From: Thermoprotei archaeon
GTDB taxonomy: Archaea; Thermoproteota; Methanomethylicia; Nezhaarchaeales; WYZ-LMO8
Assembly: GCA_003650865.1 (NCBI GenBank)
Contig: QMSN01000050.1
Coordinates: 1-7,171 of the forward strand
Reading direction: 5' to 3'
Length of the DNA: 7,171 nt
The notes under the pieces were generated by a model. It did no database searches. It was not told where the DNA came from and worked only from the letters and a program-made list of their open reading frames with translations. Position 1 is the stretch's first letter. Each line of letters opens with the position of its first letter. Both the position numbers and the translations under genes were made by a program. Positions 5,922 to 7,171 of the stretch are shown here, piece by piece.

Positions 5922-5926
5922 ACATA

Positions 5927-6157
5927 ATGGAGCTAACCATAGTCAAAATGGATAGGCAGGGAAGAATCCTAATACCAGCTAAAGTCAGAGCTAAGCTGCA
6001 TTCAACAATTTTCGCTCTGGAAGTCATTGACGATGAATTAAGACTAAGACCTCTAAGAAGGGCTAAGCTGAGCGACTTCTTTGACAGTATAGAAATCGAC
6101 GTTGACGACTTCACTGATACTCACAAGCTGAGAAAAGCAGTGCTGGAAGGGAGCTAA
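5927..6157 (+). CDS. vapB: AbrB/SpoVT-type antitoxin of a VapBC pair
   Basis: A 76-residue protein from the ATG at 5927; GTG at 5915 would add four residues but covers the Shine-Dalgarno. Residues 1-42 form the swapped-hairpin DNA-binding fold, with the diagnostic V-K-M-D-R-Q-G-R-I-L-I-P at 6-17 followed by A-K-V-R. The tail from about 46 (L-S-D-F-F-D-S-I-E-I-D-V-D-D-F) is acidic and ends in a helix with D-T-H-K-L-R-K. In this family such tails wrap the PIN toxin and block its active site. The gene lies one base from the toxin gene. Antitoxins of this class usually bind their own promoter with the toxin, so autoregulation at the A/T-rich region around 5885-5912 is expected. The gene is visibly richer in A/T than the operon on its left. 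Confidence 0.87.
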   Translation: MELTIVKMDRQGRILIPAKVRAKLHSTIFALEVIDDELRLRPLRRAKLSDFFDSIEIDVDDFTDTHKLRKAVLEGS

Positions 6158-6158
6158 C

Positions 6159-6581
6159 GTGAGATTTCTTGACTCCAGTGTTTTCCTCCATGCATACCTT
6201 AAGCCCAAGAGAGAACTAAAGCTTGAAGAACTTGAGATTAAAAGGCGTGCAAAGAACATCATAAAGAGGATAGATGACCAAGCTGAGGAAATCACAACAA
6301 CAGTAGTCCACATATCAGAAATAGCAAACATCATCGAGGCTCACCTAGGCCTTGAAGAAAGCATAAGCCTCATAGGGACACTCCTAGCGCTACCAAATAT
6401 TCAAGTACTAGACGTAAAACGAGAAGACTATGAGAGCGCAGCCATATTGGCCATGAGGTATAAGATAAGCATCAACGACGCAATAGCATACCTCAAAATG
6501 CTGGAGAACAACATCAATGAGATATACAGCTTCGACAAGCACTTCCAAAACCTGCCAGGCATCAAAAGAGTAGAAGAATAG
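6159..6581 (+). CDS. vapC: PIN-domain ribonuclease toxin (VapC type)
   Basis: A 140-residue single PIN domain. The acidic residues that hold the metal ions are present: D5 in F-L-D-S-S-V-F-L at the N-terminus, E54 in H-I-S-E-I-A-N-I, D107 in S-I-N-D-A-I-A and D126 in Y-S-F-D-K-H-F. Such proteins are Mg-dependent RNases that cut RNA such as tRNA or rRNA in the VapC cases studied; the target here is unknown. The start is GTG at 6159, one base after the antitoxin stop, with a purine-rich GAAGGGAG at 6146-6153 as ribosome binding site. Length is normal for the family and nothing looks broken, so an active toxin is likely. It is A/T-rich: the line 6241-6300 has 24 G/C of 60, against 34 of 60 at 2341-2400 in the operon. 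Confidence 0.88.
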   Translation: MRFLDSSVFLHAYLKPKRELKLEELEIKRRAKNIIKRIDDQAEEITTTVVHISEIANIIEAHLGLEESISLIGTLLALPNIQVLDVKREDYESAAILAMRYKISINDAIAYLKMLENNINEIYSFDKHFQNLPGIKRVEE

Positions 6582-6613
6582 CAATCAACGGAGAAACACA
6601 GCCACTACACCAC

Positions 6614-6624
6614 AAAGAAAAAGC
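6614..6624 (-). terminator. T-rich transcription stop candidate for the epimerase gene
   Basis: The minus strand reads GCTTTTTCTTT about 45 bases after the stop of the epimerase gene. Archaeal RNA polymerase ends on such T-tracts without a hairpin. The 87-base gap between the convergent genes has no comparable T-tract on the plus strand, so no terminator for the toxin gene is evident here. Confidence 0.4.
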
Positions 6625-6668
6625 AATGTTACATAAACGCGTTAAGCAAATATAACAATAAGAGCTTA

Positions 6669-7171
6669 CTACTCCTTCCCTAAAATCTGCCTAACGGTCT
6701 TCCTCACAGCTTCTCTAGAGTTCCACCGCGGCTTCCATCCTGTAGCCTTAAGTTTACCTATGTCAAGCAGCATGAACTTCACGTCGCCAAGCCATCCACG
6801 ACCATCAATCGTGCCAAGCTTAAACCTATACTTCACACCCCTCAACCCCATCTCGTCGACAACTATGTCAGCTATCTCTCTAACCGTAATCCAATCATCG
6901 TTCCCTACATTATAGATGTCATAGGCCTTACTGCTACGCCTAAACACATCAAGTAAATGAAGTGTTGCGTCAACAGCATCATAAACATGCAGATAGCTCT
7001 TCCTCTGACTTCCATCACCGAGGATCTCAAGCTCCTTAGGATTCCTCTTGAGCTTATCTATAAAGTCGACTATGACTCCGTGATTGCTCCTAGGACCTAT
7101 AATGTTCGCGTATCTCACTATGAGGCTCTTAATGCCATAAAGCTTTGCGTATGTTACAGCTAGATTTTCAC
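6669..7171 (-). CDS. NAD-dependent sugar-nucleotide epimerase/dehydratase, C-terminal part
   Basis: The frame stays open to the window edge, giving about 166 residues with the N-terminus missing. A shorter reading from GTG at 7118 would cut into the conserved E-N-L-A-x-x-Y-A-x-x-Y-G helix, so it is rejected. Seen in order: R-Y-A-N-I-I-G-P-R-S-N-H-G, the substrate-loop motif of GalE/RfbB-type extended short-chain dehydrogenases; L-G-D-G-S-Q-R-K-S-Y-L-H-V-Y-D-A-V; Y-N-V-G-N-D-D-W-I-T-V-R-E-I-A; and a C-terminal D-I-x-K-L-K-x-x-G-W-K-P. These enzymes remodel UDP- or dTDP-linked sugars in the cytoplasm; UDP-glucose 4-epimerase is a common annotation, but the substrate is not decidable here. The Rossmann GxxGxxG and catalytic YxxxK lie outside the window. 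It is probably part of a surface-polysaccharide locus to the right. Confidence 0.85.
   Translation of the reverse strand, partial: ENLAVTYAKLYGIKSLIVRYANIIGPRSNHGVIVDFIDKLKRNPKELEILGDGSQRKSYLHVYDAVDATLHLLDVFRRSSKAYDIYNVGNDDWITVREIADIVVDEMGLRGVKYRFKLGTIDGRGWLGDVKFMLLDIGKLKATGWKPRWNSREAVRKTVRQILGKE

Larger units (their letters stand above)
5557..5926. other. Divergent intergenic region with paired promoter-like elements
   Basis: This stretch separates the minus-strand operon from the plus-strand toxin-antitoxin pair. From left to right it holds a TATA-like box for the operon (5583-5592), an inverted repeat (5620-5640), a second copy of the TATA-like box (5657-5666), TAAGCTCA repeated at 5647-5654 and 5661-5668, a degenerate direct repeat (5729-5738 and 5747-5756), one doubtful 55-codon minus-strand frame (5880-5713) and an A/T-rich promoter for the toxin-antitoxin genes (about 5885-5912). 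I see no tRNA, no obvious structured RNA and no insertion-sequence ends. Confidence 0.6.

Noticed and set aside
6636..6643. Palindrome AACGCGTT in the gap between the toxin and epimerase genes
   Set aside because: Eight bases only, no partner elements, and no known role at that position.
1..7171. CRISPR array, tRNA, rRNA or insertion-sequence ends
   Set aside because: No regularly spaced repeats, no cloverleaf-like stretch in the gaps, and no transposase or terminal inverted repeats were seen.

Overview
The window looks archaeal, most likely a thermophilic member of the Thermoproteota/TACK group. The evidence is densely packed genes with GGTGA/GAGGTG Shine-Dalgarno sequences, GTG and TTG starts, T/A-rich TATA-type boxes close to gene starts, an AbrB-PIN (VapBC) pair, an archaeal DUF1616 protein and a GT-C membrane protein with a SHHLT motif. 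The group is inferred from these features; no rRNA or other phylogenetic marker is present.

Positions 5556 down to 19 (minus strand) hold one tightly packed operon of six genes. In transcription order they are: FtsX/MacB-type permease A (5556-4459), FtsX/MacB-type permease B (4458-3292), a polytopic GT-C glycosyltransferase-like protein (3292-1706), a MacB/LolD-type ABC ATPase (1700-1041), a small exported helical protein with a C-terminal membrane anchor (964-500) and a membrane-anchored DUF1616 protein (510-19). Five of the junctions are stop/start abutments, overlaps or very short gaps; the only real gap is 76 bases after the ATPase. A further gene may start at the left edge (9-1). Together the genes suggest one envelope machine: two non-identical permeases driven by one ATPase, made together with a membrane glycosyltransferase and two surface-facing anchored proteins. 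Its substrate cannot be read from the sequence; a lipid-linked sugar, glycolipid or glycoprotein is the natural inference. The ATPase has Thr where the catalytic switch (H-loop) His should be.

Positions 5557-5926 form a 370-base divergent intergenic region. It has two copies of a 10-base TATA-like element facing the operon, an inverted repeat between them, a degenerate direct repeat and a TATA box for the genes to the right.

Positions 5927-6581 (plus strand) encode a VapBC-type toxin-antitoxin pair that is visibly more A/T-rich than the operon. Converging on it from the right edge is the C-terminal part of an NAD-dependent sugar-nucleotide epimerase/dehydratase (7171-6669, minus strand), which keeps the cell-surface carbohydrate theme. 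No rRNA, tRNA, CRISPR array or insertion sequence was seen.
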